Below, in pieces: positions 1 to 8,200 of a stretch of DNA of 64,000 bases. How positions within the stretch are numbered: position 1 is the stretch's first letter; every line of letters begins with the position of its first letter. Position numbers and translations under genes: made by a program. The stretch comes from Moduliflexus sp964602655 (GTDB lineage Bacteria; Moduliflexota; Moduliflexia; Moduliflexales; Moduliflexaceae): contig CAZRSF010000009.1 of the NCBI GenBank assembly GCA_964602655.1, positions 1 to 64,000 on the forward strand, written 5' to 3'. Below the pieces are notes generated by a model that did not search any database, was not told the DNA's origin, and was given only the letters and a program-made list of their open reading frames with translations.

Positions 1-1177
1 GCGTCTCCATCTCCCGCAACACCTCACGAATCGTTCCCACCATGCCGCGCAGCGCGTTTGCCAGAATGCCGATTTCATCGTTCTGATTCACATCCACTGT
101 CGCGGCTAAATCGCCGCGCGCGACGGCGTTGGCGAACTGAATCCCTTTTTGCAGCGGAATCACGATGCCGCGCGAGATGACGATGGCGACGACTGTCGCC
201 AGGATAATGGCAATAATCAAGCCGAAGATCATGATTGAAGAGGCTGATGACAATGAACTGACCGCCTGGTTTGCAATCTCTGTGGTCTCCTCGATCCCTT
301 TCTCCGTGATCTTTCTGGTGCCTTCAAGAATATTCAATGAGACGGACTGGCGCTGCTGATTGATTTCATCAATCGCCGTCCAATCCGTCATCAAGGCTTT
401 CATGGCAGTTTCATAATCCTGCGCGGCTTGCTGTGTTTGCTCGATTTCTTTGATATTCGCTTGCTGACGTGTGATGCTTTTCAAATCCGTCAAGAGAGCG
501 TAAATCTTTTCGAAATTCCCCAGAGCCTCTTGAATACGCTGAGATTCGCGCAACGCCTGGGCTTTGAACGTATTCAGGCGGGTTTCGTTTCCGATATCGA
601 TAATTTCATTCACCAGCGTAATCTTTCGTAAACGTTCTTTCAGCGCCGATGCGTCTGTCACCGTTTCAAGTTCCTGAAGCATTTGCTTGTTCTGGCTGGC
701 GAGAAAGGCGGCGCAATTCTGCATATAGACTGCTGCCGCTGCATCAAGGCTGGCTCGGTCGGTTTCGATCTCGATATTTTTCGCATTTGTCTTACGCGCT
801 AACTCCTGATATTCGGCGGCAACTGTTTCGATTGTTCCCACCGATTCTTGAAGCAACTTTAAATGGGGCGACTTGGACGCCAATTCTTTGGCGGCTCGTA
901 TCGTTTCCCCAATGGCGATCATCTTTTGCTCGGCCTCTTCCCAATACTGTTTTTCTTCTGTGAACGCATAGCCGCGCATGACATACATGGTTTCCTGCGC
1001 GCTCCGCTCGACATTGTTCGAGACGCTGATCTCAGGAATATACTCCGTTGCCAAAATGGTCGCCTCATTTTTAATTGACAGCATGTTCCAGACAGCGATG
1101 CCGCCTAACAGACAGACGATCAGAATTAATATGCCGAATCCAAGCCCGATTTTCATACTCAATTTCATGTTTTTCAT
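1..1177 (-). CDS. Methyl-accepting chemotaxis protein, N-terminal part (runs off the window)
   Basis: This is the first 392 codons of a membrane chemoreceptor; the 3' end lies beyond base 1. The start ATG at 1177 has an AGGAGG ribosome site at 1185-1190. The protein opens MKNMKLSMKIGLGFG followed by a first membrane segment (about residues 9-29), a long helical periplasmic domain of the four-helix-bundle type, a second membrane segment (SSASSIMIFGLIIAIILATV region, about residues 315-340) and a HAMP-like region containing ARGDLAATVDVNQNDEIG. The methyl-accepting and CheA-contact parts are not in view, so the receptor assignment rests on this topology and is inferred. A weak sigma-28-like match (TAAA at 1278-1275, GACGATTG at 1260-1253, spacing 14) lies upstream. 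Confidence 0.85.
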   Translation of the reverse strand, partial: MKNMKLSMKIGLGFGILILIVCLLGGIAVWNMLSIKNEATILATEYIPEISVSNNVERSAQETMYVMRGYAFTEEKQYWEEAEQKMIAIGETIRAAKELASKSPHLKLLQESVGTIETVAAEYQELARKTNAKNIEIETDRASLDAAAAVYMQNCAAFLASQNKQMLQELETVTDASALKERLRKITLVNEIIDIGNETRLNTFKAQALRESQRIQEALGNFEKIYALLTDLKSITRQQANIKEIEQTQQAAQDYETAMKALMTDWTAIDEINQQRQSVSLNILEGTRKITEKGIEETTEIANQAVSSLSSASSIMIFGLIIAIILATVVAIVISRGIVIPLQKGIQFANAVARGDLAATVDVNQNDEIGILANALRGMVGTIREVLREMET

Positions 1178-1599
1178 ACAATAGCCTCCTTTGATGATTT
1201 CCATTTGTAAAAAGAATTTTCCCGCTGATGTTCTCGCTCGAAACACAGCACCCAATCGTCATAAGATTGCCGTGTTTACGGTCTTTTTGGCGTGGCACAA
1301 ATGCTCAAAAAACACAAGGAAATTCTTAAGCGCGCTGCTTGCGACGTGAACACAATACACGTTCGTCTGGTCTTGTCATAATTGGGAAATTACAAAAATC
1401 ATGCCAGCGAGAACCCCTTATTAATAGGCATTTCTTGGAAGAAGAAGTGTGTAATTTTTACGCGAACGGCAAAAGTGAGTCATTTTTTCACAGCATGTTC
1501 GGCATCTCTTTTCTTGACATCACCGCTCGATGTGAATACGTTTCTCGTATGCCACACGAAAACGTGATGAAAGAAAATCGAAACATGGGGAGAGCCACA
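1178..1599. other. Divergent intergenic region between the chemoreceptor and Fur-family gene
   Basis: No convincing gene lies in this 420-base stretch. It holds the receptor ribosome site near its left end and the Fur-family promoter near its right end. An open frame runs into the Fur-family gene from 1339, but its extra N-terminus has no family similarity and no ribosome site. Confidence 0.5.
1514..1542 (+). promoter_or_regulatory. Candidate sigma-70 promoter of the Fur-family gene
   Basis: TTGACA at 1514-1519, a 17-base spacer and TACGTT at 1537-1542, about 58 bases before the chosen start. The -35 box is a perfect consensus, the -10 box is partial. Confidence 0.5.
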
Positions 1600-2046
1600 A
1601 TGATCAATATAGATATTTGCGCTCAGGTGGAAGAATTTTTGCGAGTGCGGCAGTATAAGCTGACAGCGCCGCGCCGGGAAATTATCCGCGTATTGAATGG
1701 CGGGCAAAAACCTCTCAGCATCCAGGAAATCTATCAACAAATGAAAGAACGCCCTGCCGATCTCGCGTCGGTATATCGAACAGTCAATCTGCTGTGCGAA
1801 CTTGGCGTCTTGCTAAAGCTGGAATTTCATGAAAAATGCTATCGCTACGAATTATCTGAAACCTTTACCCCTCATCATCACCATGCAATTTGCCGAAAAT
1901 GCGGGGAGATTGAGAATATTTTCGAAGAATGCATCTCTCAAAAGGCGGAAGAACGCATCAGTCGGCAGGCTGGTTTTCGTATCGAGTCGCATATCCTGGA
2001 GTTTTACGGAATTTGTCGCGAATGTGCGGCAAAAGATGGCGCGTAA
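1600..2046 (+). CDS. zur: Fur-family metalloregulator, probably Zur-like
   Basis: A 148-residue DNA-binding metal sensor. The start at 1600 was chosen because GGGGAGA lies just upstream and MINIDICAQVEEFLRVRQYKLTAPRREII matches the usual Fur N-terminus. The winged helix includes LSIQEIYQQM and DLASVYRTVNLLCELGVL. A histidine stretch (HHHH) is followed by CRKC, and CREC lies near the C-terminus, the paired Cys motifs of the structural zinc site. The next gene encodes a zinc-type binding protein and has a perfect palindrome in its promoter, which favours zinc rather than iron as the ligand. That specificity is inference from context; a Fur or PerR role cannot be excluded from sequence alone. 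Confidence 0.85.
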   Translation: MINIDICAQVEEFLRVRQYKLTAPRREIIRVLNGGQKPLSIQEIYQQMKERPADLASVYRTVNLLCELGVLLKLEFHEKCYRYELSETFTPHHHHAICRKCGEIENIFEECISQKAEERISRQAGFRIESHILEFYGICRECAAKDGA

Positions 2047-2066
2047 CGTAAAAGACGATTTCCTTC

Positions 2067-2096
2067 TTGACAAAATGCAAATGATTTGCATTTACG
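2067..2096 (+). promoter_or_regulatory. znuA promoter with Zur-type operator
   Basis: TTGACA at 2067-2072 is followed at once by a perfect palindrome at 2073-2093: AAATGCAAAT, one central base, ATTTGCATTT. The 10-1-10 architecture and outer AAAT/ATTT match known Zur boxes of Firmicutes type. Sitting between the -35 box and the poorly conserved -10 region (TTTACG around 2091-2096), it should block polymerase when bound. A small hairpin (GCTCAAC/GTTGAGC, 2114-2131) lies in the leader. Confidence 0.75.
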
Positions 2097-2164
2097 AGCA
2101 TTGTCGCATCAATTGCTCAACGTCTGTTGAGCGAAAATAGGAACATTGTTGTAAAGGAGAGGAT

Positions 2165-3049
2165 ATGAAACGATTTTTTCTGGTGTCATTCGTTGTTCTC
2201 GGCATATTCGCGAGGGTGGCCGCTGCCGAACCGTTGCGCGTGATGGTAAGCATTCAACCGCAAGTCTATTTCGTCGAGCAGCTTGGCGGCGATCTGGTGA
2301 ACGTGACCTGCTTGCTGCCTGCTGGGGCGTTTCACGGCATGTACGAGCCGACGGCGGCGCAGATGAAAGATTTAAGCCAAGCCGCGCTCTATGTCCGCAG
2401 CATGTTGGAACACGAAGTCGCATGGTGGGAAAAAATTCAGGCGCTCAATTCGCGCATGGCCGTTGTGGACGCCACGCAAGGCGTAGAATTGATCGAGGGA
2501 CATGCGCATCATCACGGCGAGACCGAAACCGAAGCGCCGCATGAAAGCAAAGACACGCCTGCTCTGGATTTGCACATCTGGCTCTCGCCGCGCCGCGCGA
2601 AAATTCAGGCGGAAAACATCTATCAAGGCTTAATCGCGGCAGACCCCGCGAACCGCGACGTTTATACCGCGAATCGCGACGCGTTCATTGAGAAGATTGA
2701 CGCGCTGGATCAGGAGATTCAGGGCAAATTGGCGAACCTGAAAACGCGGACGTTTATGGTCTTCCATCCGGCGTGGGCGTATTTTGCGGCGGATTACGCG
2801 CTGGAACAAATTCCGATTGAAGTGGAAGGCAAAGAGCCAAGCGCAGCGGAAATGGCGCAGTTCATCACATTAGCGCAACAGGAGCAGGTCAAGGTTATTT
2901 TCGTGCAGCCGCAAACCAGCCGCCGCACTGCGGAGATCATCGCTAAACAGGTCGGCGCAACGGTCGAGCCGCTCGATCCGATGGCCGAAGATTGGCTTGA
3001 AAATCTACGCCGGACCGCCGACGCGCTGGCCGCAGCGTTGAGCCGATAA
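2165..3049 (+). CDS. znuA: ZnuA-like zinc/manganese ABC transporter substrate-binding protein
   Basis: A 294-residue cluster 9 (metal) binding protein. It begins with a signal peptide ending around RVAAA, and the ATG has GGAGAGG just upstream. Predicted metal ligands are visible: H57 (AGAFHGMYEP), H137 (DLHIWLSP), H201 (VFHPAWAYFA) and D271 (EPLDPM). Between the first two lies a short His/acid loop, EGHAHHHGETETEAPHE (about 111-127), the ZnuA hallmark that favours zinc. The protein should capture zinc in the periplasm. It is cut off from its transporter: no permease gene is in the window, and the best ATPase partner is 12.6 kb away at 15706-16491. Control by the upstream Fur-family protein is inferred from the operator. 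Confidence 0.88.
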   Translation: MKRFFLVSFVVLGIFARVAAAEPLRVMVSIQPQVYFVEQLGGDLVNVTCLLPAGAFHGMYEPTAAQMKDLSQAALYVRSMLEHEVAWWEKIQALNSRMAVVDATQGVELIEGHAHHHGETETEAPHESKDTPALDLHIWLSPRRAKIQAENIYQGLIAADPANRDVYTANRDAFIEKIDALDQEIQGKLANLKTRTFMVFHPAWAYFAADYALEQIPIEVEGKEPSAAEMAQFITLAQQEQVKVIFVQPQTSRRTAEIIAKQVGATVEPLDPMAEDWLENLRRTADALAAALSR

Positions 3050-3057
3050 GGAGCGAT

Positions 3058-3147
3058 AAGGAGTGCAAAAACTTGCTTTTGCGTCTCGACGTAGTCGAGC
3101 ATAAGCGCAGCAATGCCACAGTGCAAAAGCACGCTTTTGCACTCCTT
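3058..3147. repeat. Palindromic intergenic element, AGGAGTGCAAAA family
   Basis: Imperfect inverted repeat with ends AAGGAGTGCAAAA and TTTTGCACTCCTT. A second copy with the same ends is at 48147-48223, and a fragment is at 49272-49295. It begins 9 bases after the znuA stop. Confidence 0.8.
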
Positions 3148-3171
3148 TTCAAAAAAATCACAAAACATTTC

Positions 3172-3217
3172 TTGACAAAAAAATAATATTTTATATTTTA
3201 GTACTGAATAGTCAGTA
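3172..3217 (+). promoter_or_regulatory. U32 gene promoter with TetR-type operator
   Basis: TTGACA at 3172-3177, 16-base spacer, TATTTT at 3194-3199, then the palindrome TACTGAATAGTCAGTA at 3202-3217 over the expected transcription start. Read on the other strand it contains TGACTATTCAGT, one base different from TGACTAATCAGT found twice around the TetR gene at 14959. The 5' leader would be only about 20 bases and has no clear Shine-Dalgarno sequence. Confidence 0.55.
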
Positions 3218-3228
3218 TCTAAAAAATT

Positions 3229-5178
3229 ATGAAATCTATACATATCAAACAGATCGAATTGTTAGCTCCGGCGAAAAATGCCGACGCGGGAATCGCGGCG
3301 ATTACCTGCGGCGCAGATGCTGTCTATATCGGCGCGACGCATTTCGGCGCGCGAGAACAGGCGGGTAACCGCGTTCAGGACATCGAACGCTTGGCGCGGT
3401 TTGCGCATCGTTATTGGGCGCGGGTCTATGTCGCGTTAAATACGCTGCTGTATGACGACGAATTCCCCGAAGCGCTACGCCTGATTGCGGAACTCTACGA
3501 CGCCGAAGTGGATGGCCTGATCATTCAGGATATGGGCTTATTAGAATGCGATTTGCCGCCGCTGCCGCTGATTGCCAGTACACAGACGCACAACGCCACG
3601 CCGGAAAAAGTCGCGTTTTTAGAACAGGTCGGTTTTCAACGCGCTATTCTTGCGCGGGAACTGAATTTTGAGCAAATTCGCGCGATTCGGGCGCAGACAA
3701 GCATCGAACTCGAATGCTTCGTGCATGGCGCGTTATGCGTCTGTTACAGCGGCCAGTGCTACATGAGTTACGCCATCGGCGGACGGAGCGGCAATCGCGG
3801 CCAGTGCGCTCAACCCTGCCGCAAACGGTACACGCTGCAAGACGCGAACGGGCAAGTTATCGCGCAGAATCGCTACTTGCTGTCGCTGAAAGACATGAAT
3901 CGCGCCGCCACGCTGCGCGACCTGCTTGAAGCCGGAGTCACCTCATTCAAAATCGAAGGCCGCCTGAAAGACATCGCCTACGTCAAAAATATCGTCAGCT
4001 ATTACCGCCAACAGCTTGACGCGATTCTCGACGCCGAGCCGGAACGTTTCCGCCGCGCGTCGTCCGGGCGCAGTGCAATTGATTTTACGCCCAATCCGGT
4101 GAAAACCTTTCATCGCGGCTCGACGCCCTATTTTTTGACCGACCAGCGCGACAACGTCGCCTCGCTCGATACGCCGAAATCCATCGGCGAAGAAATCGGG
4201 ACAGTCGCGGAACTCGGCGCGAAATATTTTACGCTTTCTCCTCAATATTCCCCTCATGGGAGGGGGAAGGGGTGGGTTGCTGAAAACAGGAAATCTTTTC
4301 ACTCCGATAACCCACCCCATCCCCTCCCAGGAGGGGAAAATATGCTGCATAACGGCGACGGCATCTGTTTTTTCGATGAACAGCGCGAATTGCAGGGAAC
4401 GCTCATCAATTCCGTACAGGGCGAGAAAGTCTTTCCGGCTTCAATGCAAGGGATTCGCGCCGGAAAGGTTATTTTTCGGAACGCGGATCATCTCTTTTTG
4501 AAACAGATCGAACAGAGCCGAGCCGAACGTCTTATTGACGCAAAGCTGATCTTTCGCGAGACTGCCGACGGCTTTGCGCTGGTCGCGCGTGATGAAGACG
4601 GCGTTCAGGTTGAAGAAACAGTGACATGCGCGAAAATTCCGGCAAACAATGCTGACGCCGCCGCAACCACTATCAGCAAGCAACTCGTAAAATTCGGCGG
4701 CACGGAATTTCGCTGCGCCGATATTTGCATTGAATGGTCAACCGCTTATTTCCTCCCGGCGGCGCAACTCAACGCGCTGCGCCGCGCCGCGCTCGATACA
4801 TTGCGCGAGGCGCGGGAAGCGTCGCGCCCGATTCAACGCGGCGGAATCGAAAAAAACGCTGCGCCGTATCCTGAAACGCGCCTGTCGTATCGCGGCAACG
4901 TGCTGAATGCGAAGGCTGCCGCGTTTTACCGGCGGCATGGCGTGACGGAGATCGAACCGGCGGCAGAATCGGGGCTGGACATGCGCGGACGCAGCGTCAT
5001 GACCACAAAATATTGTCTCAAGCAAGCGCTCGGATTGTGCGAGCGCGACGGGCGGCAGGCTCAACAATACGCCGAACCGCTCTATTTGATTGACGAACAG
5101 GGGCAAGCGTATCAACTGCAATTTCATTGTTCGCGATGCGAAATGGAGATTTTTTATCCTGACTCTTCCAGATGTTGA
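3229..5178 (+). CDS. U32 family protein, RlhA-like, with in-frame palindromic insertion
   Basis: A 649-residue member of the U32 family, close in size and layout to RlhA, which hydroxylates a 23S rRNA cytidine. It begins MKSIHIKQIELLAPAKN, the usual family N-terminus. The signature region ELECFVHGALCVCYSGQCYMS (about 160-180) and GNRGQCAQPCRKRY carry the conserved cysteines. The C-terminal part has YCLKQALGLC and FHCSRCEM, typical of the longer U32 proteins. Residues about 336-370 are foreign: a palindromic element (4247-4339) interrupts a conserved stretch between KYFTL and HNGDGICFF without breaking the frame. The stop codon lies inside another repeat, so the last residues after EIFY are probably repeat-derived. 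The rRNA-modification role is inferred from family, and peptidase activity is unproven for many U32 proteins. Confidence 0.85.
   Translation: MKSIHIKQIELLAPAKNADAGIAAITCGADAVYIGATHFGAREQAGNRVQDIERLARFAHRYWARVYVALNTLLYDDEFPEALRLIAELYDAEVDGLIIQDMGLLECDLPPLPLIASTQTHNATPEKVAFLEQVGFQRAILARELNFEQIRAIRAQTSIELECFVHGALCVCYSGQCYMSYAIGGRSGNRGQCAQPCRKRYTLQDANGQVIAQNRYLLSLKDMNRAATLRDLLEAGVTSFKIEGRLKDIAYVKNIVSYYRQQLDAILDAEPERFRRASSGRSAIDFTPNPVKTFHRGSTPYFLTDQRDNVASLDTPKSIGEEIGTVAELGAKYFTLSPQYSPHGRGKGWVAENRKSFHSDNPPHPLPGGENMLHNGDGICFFDEQRELQGTLINSVQGEKVFPASMQGIRAGKVIFRNADHLFLKQIEQSRAERLIDAKLIFRETADGFALVARDEDGVQVEETVTCAKIPANNADAAATTISKQLVKFGGTEFRCADICIEWSTAYFLPAAQLNALRRAALDTLREAREASRPIQRGGIEKNAAPYPETRLSYRGNVLNAKAAAFYRRHGVTEIEPAAESGLDMRGRSVMTTKYCLKQALGLCERDGRQAQQYAEPLYLIDEQGQAYQLQFHCSRCEMEIFYPDSSRC
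4247..4339. repeat. Palindromic element inserted in frame within the U32 gene
   Basis: Inverted repeat with arms built on TTCCCCTC, TGGGAGGGG, AAGGGGTGGGTT and their complements, with a central loop. The same family occurs between genes at 38325-38416. Its arms encode Gly/Pro/Arg-rich sequence (SPHGRGKGW; NPPHPLPGG) with no counterpart in U32 proteins. Confidence 0.9.
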
Positions 5179-5264
5179 AACATCTGGCTATATTCTATCG
5201 CCCTTTCAGGGCGGATTTTGCCGCGAAGCGGCAACGGAATAAAGACAGAGGTTTCAACCTCTGG
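5168..5264. repeat. Composite palindromic element, CCCTTTCAGGGCG family
   Basis: Outer hairpins (CCAGATGTTGAAACATCTGG at the left, CAGAGGTTTCAACCTCTGG at the right) enclose CGCCCTTTCAGGGCG and GCCGCGAAGCGGC. Related elements are at 29588-29683, 35464-35607 and 51781-51920. It begins before the U32 stop codon. Confidence 0.8.
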
Positions 5265-5283
5265 ATGAGTCCGGTCTGATTTT

Positions 5284-8200
5284 ATGCCGAAATCCGACGC
5301 TTTCATTACCATGCTTTCGCAGCAAGCGGGCGCATCGCCGCAATTTCGCTATGCGCTGCTCGATACGCTGCTCGCGCTTTTAGGGGACGACGCGTCGTCC
5401 GACGAAGCGGCTCGCAGCAGTTACCTCGATTTCCTGATTGACATCGAAAGCCGACACGCGCAAGCCGAACAGGCCGGAAAGACGCGCCTGAACGCCGCCT
5501 TGAACGCGCTGGCGACTGACATCCGCAACGACGTGCAGCAGAACGCGCTGCGTCTGCATCATGCCATCAAAGCGGGCGATCAGACGCTTTCCCGCAATTT
5601 AGCCCAACAGGTCGGCGTGGATGCGCGAACCTTTCCGGTCGGCCTTTCGGTCAACGCCAACCTGCTCACATTATCCGAACAATACGTCCGCCGCGCTCAG
5701 GAATTGCAATTTCTCCACGCCCACGCGCCCGACCAACTCGCGGAAATCAAGGAAATCATCTTTCGCAAAAAAGTCGAAGCCGCCAATCAATTAGACGCCG
5801 TCGCCCTTGAGGCGCTCGCCGGAACATCCCTTTCAAAACAATATCAGCGGGTGCAGACCATCTGCCTGTCGCATGTGCAGCAGCAGCGCGTCGAGGCCGA
5901 AAACGCCTTGATCAATTTCCTCTCCGCGCCGAAATCCGCGTTAGAAGCTGATGTTGAAGCGTTGGAATCATGGCTCTGGAAATACGGCATTCTTGCTCAT
6001 CAAATCGTCAAAGAGATTCGCTTGAATCCCGCCTATCGCCGCCGCTTGCTGCGCCTGCTGCTTGTCTCGCGCGAGCCGCTGGCTTTGCAGGCGTTGTCGG
6101 AATTTACCCCATCCACGCAGGCGGAACGTGATATTTTTGACACGTTGATGACACTGCGTTTCGGCGAAGAATATCAGCAGGCGCGGACGACATGGAAAAG
6201 CCGCATGACGCAGCAACTTGACGCGGCGTTGCATCGCAAAGAGGCGTTGGCGTTCTGGCAGCGCAATCTGTCGTTTTTGCCCGGTTTATTGGCGGATAAA
6301 TGGCCGTCGCTCGGCTTTCACGGCGAATTTCATCAGATCGAAGAGGCGTGTCAAAAAGAAATGGCCGCCATCAGCGCCGAGGAATTTCTCGCGGCGCAAC
6401 GCGGCAATTTGAAAGCGGATCAGGTGCGGACGCTGGAAAATACGCTCAACGTTCATTCTGCTGTTCCGAAGATCGAGTTCGATGAATCCGAACTTCATCG
6501 CGTCGTGGCGCCTGAAATCGAGATCGAAAATGCGCCTGGTTCAACAGTGACGCCCGAATCGTTTGCGCTGCCGACGCTGCCGGAGATCGACGTCGAAGAA
6601 GGGATGATTCTCATTACGGAAGCCCCGATGGACGAGCCAGTCGCCGCGCTGAAATCACAGCCGAAGAAACCGGCGATTACGTTGAAACCGCAAAAGCGGA
6701 CGCCTGCCATTCCGCGCAAACCCGCGCCTGCTCCTGCTGAGCCGGAACGCAGCATCTGGGGCGACGTGATTTTCCCGTTTATCAGCAAAAACCTCGTGTT
6801 CGTGCTTGCGCCGACGCTCATTTTCATCGGCTTGCTGCTGCTCGTCTTTACGCTCTGGGACAAAGCCGCGTGGATTCGCTACGGCCTGACGCCGTTCCTG
6901 ATTGTGACCGTCTCGTATGCCCTCGCTCGCATCGGCGTCTGGCTGAAAGGGGAAGATATTCAATCCGACACGCCGATCCATCTGCTGCAAGGGGCGGCGA
7001 TTTTCCTCGCGCCGCTCAGTCTGCTCTTCGTCGCGCTGCTCTCGGCTGATCCGAAATTTCCCTCATTTGCGATGAAAGTCGGATGGGGCGCGGCGCTCTC
7101 CATTGTGTTGTTAGCGGCGTGGCGGCACATTTTTTTGATGGCGACGAAGACGGTTTCCGCCACGATGTCCGGGATGCACACCATGACCTTGTTGCTGCTG
7201 AACGCTTTGCTTTTGCTGCTGCCGATGACGCAGGCGATCAAAGCCGCCGGGGAAGGGACGCTGAATCTGCAAGCCAAAGGGATGTTTATTGCGGGCTTTT
7301 ACGTCGGTTTTCTCGTGCTGTTTTTCAGCATGTTGCATGTTTTTCGAGCGAATGTGGCGCAGACCGACAAAACGAGCAAAAACCCGTTAGCGTTTTACGG
7401 TGTCACCGCGCTTGGCACGTATCTCCTCGTCTGGGGCTTGACTCACGCCCGGCTCGGCTTGCTGCCGCAGCCGCATACCTACGCACCGCTGCTGCTGCTC
7501 TTGAGCCTGCTGATGGTGATGTTCGAGTTCGAATTACGCGAGGCTCGCAAATCGGACGAACGGATTACGTCGCTCCATTATTTCGCGTACGCGCTCGTCG
7601 GGTTCGGCGTGCTGCTGAGCATCGGGCATGATTACGTCCGCGTCCTGTCGCTGCTGCTCGCCGGGGCGGTCTGGGCGTATCAGGCGGTCAAGCTGAACGA
7701 TGACCGGCATTACAACATCGCCCTCGCGATTTTTACCATCGGATTTTCCTCGATTGCTTTGATTAAGGGCTTTCCCGCGCCCTATTTCCCACATTTCGCC
7801 TTAATCATCGTGATCGCGTTATACCTGATTTCAGCCAATGTCCGCCACGAAGCGGTATCGCTCTTAGCGTTGCGGCTTGTGCCGGTCTATTTGGCGTTCA
7901 GTTTCGTCGTGTCGGTGATCTGGCAATGGTCGGGACAATTCGCCGCGCTGCCCTATGGCGCGGCGTTCCTGCTGTTCGGCGCGTTCGCCATTTTTACCGG
8001 CGCAAAACTCGACAAACTGCTGCATGTGCATCTCGGCGCGTTCTACGTCGTCGCCGCGCTGCCGTATCTCGGCGCGATCAACGTCAACGGGCGCACGCTC
8101 GACGGCAATACGATGGCCTTCGCGCTCAGCGTCGCCGCGCTTTTCTGGGTGATTCTCAGCAGCGTCACATCGAATCCGGCGATTCGCGACAGCCGCAGCA

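Noticed and set aside
3058..3147. CRISPR or phage origin for the recurring palindromes
   Set aside because: Copies are dispersed singly between genes, not in arrays with spacers, and no cas or phage genes are present.
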